Below, piece by piece: positions 1 to 8,708 of a stretch of 64,000 nt of DNA (positions are counted from its first letter, which is position 1; the number at the start of each line of letters is the position of its first letter). The stretch comes from Endozoicomonas montiporae CL-33 (GTDB lineage: Bacteria > Pseudomonadota > Gammaproteobacteria > Pseudomonadales > Endozoicomonadaceae). Both the position numbers and the translations under genes were made by a program. The notes beneath the pieces were generated by a model, which saw only the letters and a list, made by a program, of their open reading frames with translations, was not told where the DNA came from and did no database searches. Location of the stretch: assembly GCF_001583435.1 (NCBI RefSeq), contig NZ_CP013251.1:3733215-3797214 (forward strand). Reading direction: 5' to 3'.

Positions 1-1019
1 TGTCCACTCAACCTCTGGCTTATAAAAACCTGTCAGCGGCTCAGTTAACACTGAGTCGTCTGCTTTGTGCTCGCCAGAACACCTTTACCACTGTCATCAA
101 CCAGTCTGAAACAGAGCTGGAGTTCAGCCAACAACCCGCTGATCAACTTCCTTCGCACACATTGCACCTTGAGCTTAACGGTCACCCGTACCGGATTTAC
201 CTCGGTAACCGCCTTCTAGATGCCTTCCTGCCCGGCAAGCTCGACCACCAGGGATTACAGAAATTACCCGACGATTTACGGATGGCAGTATTGAACCATG
301 CCATTACCCCGTCGTTTCAATCATTCAGTGAACTACTGGGTATTTCCTGGTCACTACAAAACTTTGAATCCACCAAGCCAGAAGAGCCTCCCGCCACACT
401 GGGATTAAACATTCGGCAGAACTCGATTAACACCCGTATCGAACTGCAGATTGATGATCTGCTACTGTCCATTCTTGAAGCAATTCCAACTCATCATCCA
501 CGCTCATTGCCCGATATACCTTTTTGGGCAACGCTGGAAAAAGGACAGTCCCGACTGTCACTGTCAGAGCTGAAATCACTGGAAACCGGCGACATAGTGT
601 TTCTGGATCAGCACACCAGTGATGAACAGGTCATTGTCCGCGTCAACCGGCGTACAGCGTTTCTGGGGGAATTAGCCAACGCTGGGGTCAGCATCATACA
701 GAGGCATCAGACCATGGACGAACATGAGCACGAAGAGCTACCTGCCGATCCCGAAGACGATCAGGGCATGGAGCATGGCGATGCTGAAGCAGGCATTGAT
801 CTGCACAACCTGCCAGTCAACGTAACCTTTGAAGTCGGGCAGCAGCAGCTCACGCTGGCCGAACTGCAGGGGATGCAGGCTGGCTATGTATTTGAGCTGG
901 ATCGCTCTGTAGAACAGCCCGTTAACATCCGTGCCAATGGCAAGCTGATCGGGCACTGTGAGCTGGTGCAGATTGAAAATCGTCTTGGAGCACGCATCAC
1001 TCATCTGCACGATCAGTAA
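1..1019 (+). CDS. sctQ: T3SS cytoplasmic ring (C-ring) protein SctQ, 5' end at window edge
   Basis: SctQ (YscQ/HrcQ/SpaO, FliM/FliN-like) builds the cytosolic sorting platform of the T3SS. The reading frame is open from the first base. The window begins with TG followed by TCC ACT CAA, so the true start may be an ATG or GTG whose first base lies just outside. That gives about 338 residues, normal for the family. The C-terminal half holds two SpoA-like segments, the second (LPVNVTFEVG to the end) being the more typical. Between them is an acidic linker (DEHEHEELPADPEDD). An in-frame ATG at 714 could start a short SctQ-C product. sctR follows 76 bases downstream, then sctS, T and U, the conserved order of T3SS loci. 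Confidence 0.86.
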   Translation, partial: STQPLAYKNLSAAQLTLSRLLCARQNTFTTVINQSETELEFSQQPADQLPSHTLHLELNGHPYRIYLGNRLLDAFLPGKLDHQGLQKLPDDLRMAVLNHAITPSFQSFSELLGISWSLQNFESTKPEEPPATLGLNIRQNSINTRIELQIDDLLLSILEAIPTHHPRSLPDIPFWATLEKGQSRLSLSELKSLETGDIVFLDQHTSDEQVIVRVNRRTAFLGELANAGVSIIQRHQTMDEHEHEELPADPEDDQGMEHGDAEAGIDLHNLPVNVTFEVGQQQLTLAELQGMQAGYVFELDRSVEQPVNIRANGKLIGHCELVQIENRLGARITHLHDQ

Positions 1020-1095
1020 ACCGGCTGAGATTTCCTGAACACTGTCGTATCAGTTTCACCGATGTTAGCGTCGATAAAAGAGACAGGAACGACCC

Positions 1096-1755
1096 ATGGA
1101 AAGCGGTATACTGAATCTCACCAGTCCGTTTTATTTAATGATCCCGTTGGCGCTCATGGCGCTGATTCCTTTTATGGCGGTCATGGGCACCTCGTTTCTG
1201 AAGCTGGTTGTGGTCTTTTCCATTCTTCGCAACGCCACCGGTCTGCAGCAGATTCCACCCAACATCGCCATGAACGCTCTGGCGATCATTTTGACACTCT
1301 ACATCATGGCTCCGGTCGGTTATGAAATGTACGAACGCATACAACCGGAAACCCTGAACTTTGAAGACCTGTCATGGATAGAAGCGGTTCAGGACGGCAT
1401 CACCCCTTATCGGGAATTCCTGAAAGCCAATACCACCGCTGAGGAACGGAATTTTTTCCTGAAATCGGCACGCCTGCTGTGGCCCAGTCGCTACCAGAAA
1501 GAGCTGTCGGGTGATGACCTGATGATACTGCTGCCGTCGTTTTGTATCAGCGAACTGACCAAAGCATTCCAGATCGGGTTTCTGCTGTATCTGCCGTTTA
1601 TCATCATTGACCTGATTGTATCCAACATATTGCTGGCCATGGGTATGATGATGGTATCGCCCATGACCATCTCCCTGCCTTTTAAACTGCTGCTGTTTGT
1701 GTTGCTGGAAGGCTGGACAAGACTCATTCACAGTCTGGTGCTGAGTTACAGCTGA
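1096..1755 (+). CDS. sctR: T3SS export apparatus protein SctR
   Basis: SctR (YscR/HrcR, FliP family) forms the core of the inner-membrane export gate with SctS and SctT. The 219 residues match the usual length. Near the N terminus it has the family stretch PFMAVMGTSFLKL followed by VVVFSILRNATGLQQIPPN. Four hydrophobic segments are visible, at about residues 10-35, 50-75, 155-180 and 190-215. The ATG at 1096 has a purine-rich AGACAGGA about 10 bases upstream. No flagellar genes are present, so the non-flagellar paralogue is the better reading. Confidence 0.95.
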   Translation: MESGILNLTSPFYLMIPLALMALIPFMAVMGTSFLKLVVVFSILRNATGLQQIPPNIAMNALAIILTLYIMAPVGYEMYERIQPETLNFEDLSWIEAVQDGITPYREFLKANTTAEERNFFLKSARLLWPSRYQKELSGDDLMILLPSFCISELTKAFQIGFLLYLPFIIIDLIVSNILLAMGMMMVSPMTISLPFKLLLFVLLEGWTRLIHSLVLSYS

Positions 1756-1785
1756 CTCAGTGATAACAGACACCCGGAGGGCATC

Positions 1786-2049
1786 ATGGTTGACGGAGAA
1801 GTAATACAGCTGACTGCACAGGCATTGTTGCTGACCCTGATCCTGTCAATGCCTCCCATTATTGCAGCAGCAGGTGTTGGCCTGCTCATCAGTCTGGTTC
1901 AGGCGCTGACCCAGATTCAGGAGCAAACACTGCCTTTCGCCTTCAAACTCATCGCCGTTATTATCAGCATCTTTGCCACCGCCCGATGGCTGGGTATCGA
2001 GATCTATAATTACTCACTTGCCATCATGACGAAGATTGGCACGATCTGA
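1786..2049 (+). CDS. sctS: T3SS export apparatus protein SctS
   Basis: SctS (YscS/HrcS, FliQ family) is a small two-helix inner-membrane protein that packs around SctR in the export gate. The 87 residues are typical. Two hydrophobic segments lie at about 12-38 and 50-75, with the conserved SLVQALTQIQEQTL between them. GGAGG lies 7-11 bases before the ATG. The gene starts 30 bases after sctR and its stop comes directly before the likely sctT start. Confidence 0.95.
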   Translation: MVDGEVIQLTAQALLLTLILSMPPIIAAAGVGLLISLVQALTQIQEQTLPFAFKLIAVIISIFATARWLGIEIYNYSLAIMTKIGTI

Positions 2050-2050
2050 C

Positions 2051-2842
2051 ATGCTCATCCCCATTGACGAACTCAAGGAATGGTTTTACGTGTTCTCAAT
2101 GGGCGCCCCACGAATTATTGCCATGTTCACGCTGATTCCCTTTCTGAATAAACGACTGCTGGGCGGTGCCATGGTGCGCAATGGTATTGCCATGGCACTG
2201 GTTCTGTTTCTGCACCCGATGCTGGCAGAAGCCGTTCCGGAAAAAGCCCCTTCCATCTACGTCACTATGGTGATAGTGCTTAAGGAAGTGTTCATTGGCG
2301 CGCTGATTGGTTTTGTGATCACCATTCCCTTCTGGGCGCTGGAATCTGCCGGGTTCTTTATCGACAACCAGCGCGGTGCTTCCATGGCCAGTGCCATGAA
2401 CCCTCTGTCCGGTGCCGAATCATCGCCCATGGGTATTCTGTTTTCCCAGGCATTTACGGCTATTTTTATGGTCAGCGGATTGTTCCTGCTGCTGGTTAAA
2501 AGCCTCTTTATCAGTTATTCCACCTGGCCGGTTTTCAGCTATTTTCCCAACCTCAACCCGGAAGGTGCTATCTTCTTCCTGCAACAATTTGACCTCATCA
2601 TCAGCCTCTCTATGTGGCTGGCTGCACCGGTCATCATTTCTATGTTTATTACTGAATTCGGCATCGCCCTGATCAGCCGTTCCGCGCCCCAGTTAAACGT
2701 CTTTATCCTTGCCATGCCCATAAAAAGTGGTGTGGCTGCCGCCATTCTGGTGGTGTATGTCAGCACCATACTCACCCTCGCCCGTAAACACGACGAAGGC
2801 ATTCCAACACTCTTCGTTATGTTGGGAGAGCTTTGGAAATGA
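2051..2842 (+). CDS. sctT: T3SS export apparatus protein SctT
   Basis: SctT (YscT/HrcT, FliR family) is the third subunit of the export gate. It has about 263 residues with several hydrophobic helices and the family segment FFIDNQRGASMASAMNPLSGAESSPMG. I chose the ATG at 2051, one base after the sctS stop, because the alternative TTG at 2036 would overlap sctS by 14 bases. Neither start has a strong ribosome binding site, which fits translational coupling. The 3' end overlaps the sctU start (ATGA at 2839-2842). Confidence 0.93.
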   Translation: MLIPIDELKEWFYVFSMGAPRIIAMFTLIPFLNKRLLGGAMVRNGIAMALVLFLHPMLAEAVPEKAPSIYVTMVIVLKEVFIGALIGFVITIPFWALESAGFFIDNQRGASMASAMNPLSGAESSPMGILFSQAFTAIFMVSGLFLLLVKSLFISYSTWPVFSYFPNLNPEGAIFFLQQFDLIISLSMWLAAPVIISMFITEFGIALISRSAPQLNVFILAMPIKSGVAAAILVVYVSTILTLARKHDEGIPTLFVMLGELWK

Positions 2843-3891
2843 GTGGTGAAAAGACCGAACAACCCACCCCGAAAAAACTCAGGGATGCCCGCAAAAAAGG
2901 GCAGGTAGCAAAAAGCAAGGAAGTATCCGGCACTTTTGGCCTGTTGCTGGTGATTGCTGTCTTGTGGTTTATGAGTGATGAATACCTGACCACCATTCAG
3001 GAAATGGTGATCCTGCCTTCAACGGTTTATAACGAGCCGTTTGAGGACGCCTTCAAAATTGTCACCATGGGCATTCTCAACAAAGCTATTGAGCTGTTGA
3101 TACCCTTAGTCGCCGTCACCCTGCTGGGGGCGATTATCGGTAATGTGATGCAATTTGGCTTCCTGATGTCCGGTGAATCCATCAAGCCTGATCTCAAAAA
3201 AATCAGCCCGGTTGGCGGCTTAAAGAAAATCTTTGCCATGAAAAACCTGATGGAGTTTTTCAAGTCAGTCGTCAAGATTATCTTTCTTTCCATTGTTGTT
3301 TATTACGTCATTAAAAACAGTCTGGGCGATATGGTGAACATGCCCTACTGCGGTAGCAGCTGCATACTCCCTGTCACCGGCGTATTACTAAAAAAACTGC
3401 TGCTTTATGCCATAGCTGCGTTTGTAGTTATTGCCGTGCTTGACTTTATGTTCGAAAAGTACCAGTTCACCAAGCAGAACAAGATGTCAAAAGATGAAGT
3501 GAAACGGGAACATAAAGAGAGTGAAGGTAGCCCGGAAATCAAAGGTAAGCGGAAAGAGATTCATCAGGAGATTCTGAACGAAGCGGAAAATACCAAGAAG
3601 TCGGACGTTGTGATCAAAAACCCGACTCACCTTGCCATAGGGCTTCACTACAGTCAGGACAAAACACCGCTGCCGCTTGTGACCGTGAAAGGCCGGGGTG
3701 GACGGGCACGATTCATTCTTAAAATTGCCGAAAAAGAAGGCATTCCCATTCTGGAAAACGTTCCACTGGCGCACGCCCTGTTCGATACCGACATCGCCAG
3801 TTATATACCCAGTGAACTGATTGAGCCTGTGGCAGAAGTCTTCCGTTGGGTGGAAGACCTCAAAGAAAAAGAGAAATACGGTGAATTATGA
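2839..3891 (+). CDS. sctU: T3SS substrate-specificity switch protein SctU
   Basis: SctU (YscU/HrcU/SpaS, FlhB family) has an N-terminal membrane domain with four hydrophobic segments and a cytosolic domain that cleaves itself between Asn and Pro to switch export from needle to later substrates. The NPTH motif is at residues 261-264, so autocleavage should be intact. The N terminus MSGEKTEQPTPKKLRDARKKGQ is typical. I chose the ATG at 2839, which overlaps the sctT stop and sits 8 bases after GGGAGAG; a TTG two codons earlier is less likely. The last 6 bases overlap the 3' end of the convergent effector gene. Confidence 0.95.
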   Translation: MSGEKTEQPTPKKLRDARKKGQVAKSKEVSGTFGLLLVIAVLWFMSDEYLTTIQEMVILPSTVYNEPFEDAFKIVTMGILNKAIELLIPLVAVTLLGAIIGNVMQFGFLMSGESIKPDLKKISPVGGLKKIFAMKNLMEFFKSVVKIIFLSIVVYYVIKNSLGDMVNMPYCGSSCILPVTGVLLKKLLLYAIAAFVVIAVLDFMFEKYQFTKQNKMSKDEVKREHKESEGSPEIKGKRKEIHQEILNEAENTKKSDVVIKNPTHLAIGLHYSQDKTPLPLVTVKGRGGRARFILKIAEKEGIPILENVPLAHALFDTDIASYIPSELIEPVAEVFRWVEDLKEKEKYGEL

Positions 3892-6222
3892 CCTTATCGA
3901 CTTTGATAAACCTCTCACCTCTTCTCTGACTGCTTCATCACTCACCCGTTCAGTGATTGAGCCAATTTTCTCTGTTTTATAACCTCTGACACCGACGTTC
4001 ATTTCCTGAACTTCATGATTACCGGATTTCAGCAACATTTCACGGAACAGTGCTTTTTCATCATCGGTCAGGGAGCCCGGCTCCGGAACCTTGCCATCGT
4101 TGTCGATTCTGGCTGCAAGGAATTTAATCTCGGCATCCAGCATGCCCGTCCGATCTTTACCGCTTTTGCAGTTCATCAACGGAACCGCACCCAGCTTGTG
4201 AGTCAGTAATGCCACCCTGGCCGCCAGTTTATAAGCATCCTTGTGCTCATGGTGATGAGTGCCCTTACGGTAAATCTCTTTAATCTGACGACCAAGGTCT
4301 TCTATGGTTCTCTTGTCTTTGGCCAGTTGCCCGTATTCCTGCTTTAGCTCTTCGATCAAAGCTTTGTCCGGCTCGGCACGATTCTGTTCTGCGGTCAGTT
4401 TATAAGACAACAGTGCCTGCTTCTGCTCATACTGTCCCAGCCAATGACCTGCCATACCGCCAATGTCCTCATCTTTCTCAGGCTTGCCAATCAGGTCTTT
4501 AATGGCTTGATTATTCATACGGGCCTGATTACGTCGTCCTCCAAAAATAAGCGACGCAGGGCCTACACCACCCCAGTTTACCGGAATATTAAACCGGGAC
4601 TGCTTGAAGTTAACCCGAATTTTTCGAAGGCTTCCATCAGGCCCCGGCACTTCAATTTCAACGGGTTGATTTTTGGGATTAGTAAAGAAATCAAACGCTT
4701 CATTCTGTGCTTTCTGGCTCTTGGCTTCCTTGCTGGAACCTACCCCGGTGGTCACCAGTGAAATTGAGTTCGTCAGCAGCGTTGGAATATCCCGACCGGT
4801 CTCAGCCGCTTTCAAAGCCTGCCGGAACAGTTCCGGCTTGGTAGACAGGGCGGTAATCAGAATTTCTTCCGCTTTTTTTCTGGCCCCCTGTGCCTTTAAT
4901 GCCTTGGCATCACCTCCTCCCTTGATACCATAAGGGTCGGCAATACCATGGCGCACGCCGGTAAATTCTGTTTGCCCGTCAATCTGGAAATCGGTGCGTA
5001 ACAAATTGGTGGCATGATCTACATTCTTTGAATCAATGCAGCAAACACCTTTGTTGCCATCGTAATCCAACAGCTTTTCCAACTCTCCATTCTCTCCATT
5101 GACCTGAACCTGCGAGGCGGGTGTTTGGGTAGAACCAAAGGTTCGTCCATCGTGCTCGAACTCATTGTGAACAGTGTTCCAGTCACGGTCATTTAACTGA
5201 GAGGCATAGGCATCCTGAAACCTTGTATCCACAGTAGAAGCATCAACACCGGCTTCAACCAGAGCCTCTTTAATGAACTGAAGATATTGGTCTCTGGCCA
5301 CTTTGGCTTCATCTTTTGAAACGGGCTCTTCACCTTTAAGCAGAACCGTTCGCTCAAGTTGCTGAAACTGCTCATCCAGTCGCTCAGAAATCACTTCCAG
5401 ACTGTTTTGCAGGGCTTCGTTACCTGACTCCCTGGCAACCGCCAAATCACCAGCCACTAACGTCTGGGCTGCCTTAAACTGCAATGTCTGCAATTTAAAC
5501 AGCTCTTTGTGGTTGTGAGTGCTCTGGGCATTCAGCTCTTCTTCATGAGGCTTGGAGAACTGCAATGAATCAAGCTCTGATTTCAATGCATCACCGCCAG
5601 CCACCTGTTCTTTGAAGGCTGTATGAACTTCTTCACCCGACAGTCCGACCTGATCCATAAAAGACGCAAAGGTCTGGGGATAATTCTTTAGAGCACTGAT
5701 TGATTCGGGTGTGACATCGAACTGACCGTCAGCGATAATCTGTTGCAGCCCTGCCTTGATGTCTTTTAACGTTTCAACCTGCTCACTGCCTCGGGAGTTT
5801 TCCGCTTCTGAAATAGCTTTCTCTGTCACTGTCAATGCCGCATTCAGATACTGATGGCGAACCTCTCCAAACTCCCGGCGCACATCAGAGCCCTGATGGT
5901 TGCCAGTCTGTGACCGGGCCATTAAATCGTCCAGTGTTGCAGTAGCGGTTTTAGCCACACCGGCCTGCGACTTAACCGCTGACATCTGTTTTGGGATCGG
6001 CCCGGAGATTTCAACATTCCGGTCTAACAGAGCGCGTTTTGCCGGTTGCCGCTTGCCCGAGGCCCTTGCTGGTTTGGGAATAATCCTGAGTTTGACCCCG
6101 ATTTTCTTTACCATTCGATTAATACGGGATCTCTGCTTATTGCTGGCTTCATCCTGTTTTGCAGGGTCAAGTGGCTTGTAGGCGGCATTACGAATACCAC
6201 CAACTGATCCATTACCATCCAT
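3886..6222 (-). CDS. SopB/IpgD-like inositol phosphate phosphatase, probable T3SS effector
   Basis: The SopB/IpgD family are T3SS effectors that hydrolyse host phosphoinositides and inositol phosphates. The signature CKSGKDRTG is at residues 685-693, with Cys685 as the expected nucleophile and Arg691 closing the CX5R loop. The second family motif is recognisable as FNIPVNW at 544-550. The protein has 778 residues against roughly 540-560 for SopB and IpgD. The extra length is N-terminal: a basic stretch (about 1-60) and a Gln/Glu-rich helical region (about 100-330). No signal peptide or membrane helix is seen, consistent with T3SS export. It lies directly against the T3SS export genes, convergent with sctU, and 11 bases downstream of the Yip1-like gene on the same strand. 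No small acidic chaperone gene is seen beside it. Export is inferred from family and location. Confidence 0.85.
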   Translation of the reverse strand: MDGNGSVGGIRNAAYKPLDPAKQDEASNKQRSRINRMVKKIGVKLRIIPKPARASGKRQPAKRALLDRNVEISGPIPKQMSAVKSQAGVAKTATATLDDLMARSQTGNHQGSDVRREFGEVRHQYLNAALTVTEKAISEAENSRGSEQVETLKDIKAGLQQIIADGQFDVTPESISALKNYPQTFASFMDQVGLSGEEVHTAFKEQVAGGDALKSELDSLQFSKPHEEELNAQSTHNHKELFKLQTLQFKAAQTLVAGDLAVARESGNEALQNSLEVISERLDEQFQQLERTVLLKGEEPVSKDEAKVARDQYLQFIKEALVEAGVDASTVDTRFQDAYASQLNDRDWNTVHNEFEHDGRTFGSTQTPASQVQVNGENGELEKLLDYDGNKGVCCIDSKNVDHATNLLRTDFQIDGQTEFTGVRHGIADPYGIKGGGDAKALKAQGARKKAEEILITALSTKPELFRQALKAAETGRDIPTLLTNSISLVTTGVGSSKEAKSQKAQNEAFDFFTNPKNQPVEIEVPGPDGSLRKIRVNFKQSRFNIPVNWGGVGPASLIFGGRRNQARMNNQAIKDLIGKPEKDEDIGGMAGHWLGQYEQKQALLSYKLTAEQNRAEPDKALIEELKQEYGQLAKDKRTIEDLGRQIKEIYRKGTHHHEHKDAYKLAARVALLTHKLGAVPLMNCKSGKDRTGMLDAEIKFLAARIDNDGKVPEPGSLTDDEKALFREMLLKSGNHEVQEMNVGVRGYKTEKIGSITERVSDEAVREEVRGLSKSIRS

Positions 6223-6233
6223 GGTCTTTCACC

Positions 6234-6842
6234 TTAATCCGGAATAAATTCAGGTCCAAAGCCAAGATCCCAGAGCAGGACCGTGGCCACTTTCATAGAC
6301 ACCAGTAACACCAGAGCAACGCACACAATGGAGGTTGCAAACAGAAAACCTCTCTCTTTTGGAATATCCATAAACAGAGGTGTTCCGAGGTACAGAAGAT
6401 AAGCACTCCAGCCGATGCCGAGCAGCACAGCCAGCATGGTCAGAGGGATAGAAGGATACAGGCCGCTCAGTCCTGTTAAATAAAGGGGCGTCGCCACATA
6501 AACGGCAAAACAGACACAGTCCAGGTAATTTCGGTGACTGCCATAGGTTCTTTCCATCCAATGAATGAAGAGCCCCATAAATACCGTACCGGCAATCATT
6601 GCCAACCAGGAAGCAATCGACATGATGGCAGCGCTGTCCATGGACACCTTTACCGGATCGAGTCCGGTGGCCGACCAGCCAAAATAAACACTGCCAATAA
6701 AAGAACTGATACCCGGAATCATCGCCAGAAAGAAAAGATCAAAGAGTCCACTGCGGCTTTCTGTAGAATTTGCTCTGGAACGAATGTCCAGCCATTCATC
6801 TCGTGGATGGGTTAATAAACCCCAGACATGATTGAGCAACAT
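6234..6842 (-). CDS. Yip1-family integral membrane protein
   Basis: A 202-residue protein with about five hydrophobic segments (residues 35-57, 72-97, 105-125, 130-155 and 165-192). The N terminus, HVWGLLTHPRDEWLDI, matches the start of bacterial Yip1/YohC-type proteins, whose function is poorly known. It is the first gene of a minus-strand pair; its stop is 11 bases before the start of the SopB-like effector gene, so they are probably co-transcribed. Whether it has a role in secretion or is simply a neighbour cannot be told from sequence. Confidence 0.75.
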   Translation of the reverse strand: MLLNHVWGLLTHPRDEWLDIRSRANSTESRSGLFDLFFLAMIPGISSFIGSVYFGWSATGLDPVKVSMDSAAIMSIASWLAMIAGTVFMGLFIHWMERTYGSHRNYLDCVCFAVYVATPLYLTGLSGLYPSIPLTMLAVLLGIGWSAYLLYLGTPLFMDIPKERGFLFATSIVCVALVLLVSMKVATVLLWDLGFGPEFIPD

Positions 6843-7169
6843 TGCTTTAAACCATTGTTGTTATAAGGAAAGTGTTATAAGTAAAGCATAGTCAATTAAG
6901 AAGTTAATCAGTCCTCCGATAGTGGCAATACCCATCGTTCATGAAATAACTAATTATGCGTTAGGTAGATTTTCTTATTGCTGCAAATTCTATAGAGGCA
7001 GAGACTAACCCTATCAAACACATGGATAAAAGCCCTGCGTAAATCCGCCCCGAATCAAGGCCTCTAACCGCACTGAGTGCTCGCTTTTTTGCCGGCATAC
7101 AGAGTCACAGGCACACAAAGGCGGACTGACAGCAGGATCCATTATTGCCGACCTCCAATCCTCACGGTG
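6843..7169. other. Intergenic region, divergent promoters expected
   Basis: This 327-base stretch separates the minus-strand Yip1-like gene from aspA. It should hold promoters for both directions. AT-rich blocks such as TTATAAGG and TTATAAGT lie near 6862-6885, but I cannot assign a -35/-10 pair with confidence. No gene is supported here. Confidence 0.4.
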
Positions 7170-8615
7170 ATGACCAAAATGGCACTGGATACTACTGAAT
7201 TGAACGAGTATCGAATTGAACACGACCTGCTGGGCGATGCCAAAGTACCGAATGCGGCTTACTACGGTATTCAGACTCAGCGCGCCATGGAAAACTTTAA
7301 TATCTCCGGTGTTGAACTGAGCCACTATGCCAACGTGCCAACCGCTCTGGCCATGGTAAAAAAGGCCTGTGCACTGGCTAACCGTGATCTGGGTATGCTG
7401 GACGCAGCCAAAGCTGACGCCATTGCCGATGCCTGCGATGAAATCATTGCCGGAAAACTGCACGAACAGTTCCGTGTCGATATGATTCAGGGTGGCGCCG
7501 GTACATCCACCAACATGAACGCCAACGAAGTGATCGCCAACCGTGCGCTGGAACTGATGGGTTACCGTCGTGGACAGTACGAGCACCTGCACCCGAACAC
7601 TCACGTCAACATGGCTCAGTCCACCAACGACGTTTACCCGACGGCCATGCGTCTGGCCATGGTTCTGAAGCACAACGAACTGATTGTTGCTGCCAAGAGC
7701 CTGAAAAACGCCTGTGAAGTGAAAGCCGAAGAGTTCAAAAATATCCTGAAGATGGGCCGTACCCAGCTGCAGGACGCAGTACCAATGACTCTGGGTCAGG
7801 AATTCAAAGCCTTCGCCACCACTATTGGTGAAGACATTGACCGTATCAAAGATATGGCCAAACTGCTGTGCGAAATCAACCTGGGTGGTACAGCGATCGG
7901 TACCGGCATCACTGCCGACAGCCGTTATGCGCCAATGGCTGTACAGTACCTGTCCGACATCTCCGGACAGAACATGATTCTGGCAGGCGATCTGGTAGAA
8001 GCTACCTCAGATATGGGTGCCTTCGTGATCTTCTCCAGCGCCCTGAAGCGTTTGGCAGTCAAGCTGTCCAAGATGAGCAACGACCTGCGCCTGCTGTCTT
8101 CCGGCCCACTGTGTGGTCTGAATGAAATCAACCTGCCTGAAATGCAGCCGGGTTCTTCTATCATGCCAGGCAAAGTCAATCCGGTTATCCCGGAAGCCAT
8201 GAGCCAGATCGCATTCCACGTGATTGGCAACGACATGGTGGTGACCATGGCTTCAGAAGCTGCACAACTGCAGCTGAACTACGCCGAGCCGGTTCTGGTG
8301 TACAAGATTCTGGAATCCATCCAGCAACTGACCAACGGTATGTTCATGCTGACCGACCGCTGCGTTAAGGGCATTACTGCCAACGCTGACGTTTGTCAGG
8401 CTTATGTAGACAACTCTGTGGGTCTGGTAACAGCACTGAACCCATATCTGGGCTACGAAAACTCCAGCCGCATTGCCAAAACTGCACTGCGCACCGGTCG
8501 CCGTGTTGTTGATCTGGTGAAGGAAGAAGGCCTGCTGACCGACGAGCAACTGGCTGAAATCCTGAAGCCGGAAAACATGGTTGCTCCACTGGATCTGAGC
8601 AGCAAGCTGGCATAA
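7170..8615 (+). CDS. aspA: Aspartate ammonia-lyase (aspartase)
   Basis: Converts L-aspartate to fumarate and ammonia in the cytoplasm, feeding carbon to the TCA cycle and releasing nitrogen. It is a member of the fumarase/aspartase superfamily. The loop signature GSSIMPGKVNPV is present, as are QGGAGTSTNMN and MGRTQLQDAVPMTLGQEF, which fit aspartase better than fumarase. I chose the ATG at 7170 (about 481 residues) because the protein aligns with AspA from MALDTTELNEYRIEHDLLG onward; an upstream in-frame extension to 7077 looks non-coding, and an ATG at 7179 is an alternative. Two hairpins follow the stop. Confidence 0.94.
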   Translation: MTKMALDTTELNEYRIEHDLLGDAKVPNAAYYGIQTQRAMENFNISGVELSHYANVPTALAMVKKACALANRDLGMLDAAKADAIADACDEIIAGKLHEQFRVDMIQGGAGTSTNMNANEVIANRALELMGYRRGQYEHLHPNTHVNMAQSTNDVYPTAMRLAMVLKHNELIVAAKSLKNACEVKAEEFKNILKMGRTQLQDAVPMTLGQEFKAFATTIGEDIDRIKDMAKLLCEINLGGTAIGTGITADSRYAPMAVQYLSDISGQNMILAGDLVEATSDMGAFVIFSSALKRLAVKLSKMSNDLRLLSSGPLCGLNEINLPEMQPGSSIMPGKVNPVIPEAMSQIAFHVIGNDMVVTMASEAAQLQLNYAEPVLVYKILESIQQLTNGMFMLTDRCVKGITANADVCQAYVDNSVGLVTALNPYLGYENSSRIAKTALRTGRRVVDLVKEEGLLTDEQLAEILKPENMVAPLDLSSKLA

Positions 8616-8624
8616 AAGGCCAAA

Positions 8625-8655
8625 GCTGTTTAAAGACAATCGTCGTTTAAACAGC
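8625..8655 (+). other. Inverted repeat after aspA
   Basis: A 10-base arm GCTGTTTAAA pairs perfectly with TTTAAACAGC across an 11-base loop, 9 bases after the aspA stop. It lacks its own T-run and precedes the stronger terminator hairpin, so it may assist termination or protect the 3' end of the mRNA. Confidence 0.45.
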
Positions 8656-8666
8656 ATCGAAAACAT

Positions 8667-8708
8667 CCGAAAAGCCCGCATTCAGATTTCTGAGTGCGGG
8701 CTTTTCGG
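8667..8708 (+). terminator. Terminator hairpin of aspA
   Basis: A near-perfect stem of about 19 base pairs: CCGAAAAGCCCGCA (8667-8680) pairs with TGCGGGCTTTTCGG (8695-8708), and TCAG/CTGA extends the stem inward to a four-base loop. The A-run and T-run lie inside the arms, as in many bidirectional terminators, though no long T tail follows. Confidence 0.7.

Noticed and set aside
7077..7169. Extension of aspA to an upstream start at 7077
   Set aside because: The added 31 codons do not resemble aspartase, and the family N terminus begins after the ATG at 7170.
7014..7673. A 219-codon minus-strand frame over the start of aspA
   Set aside because: It overlaps well-supported aspA codons and has no ribosome binding site or similarity.
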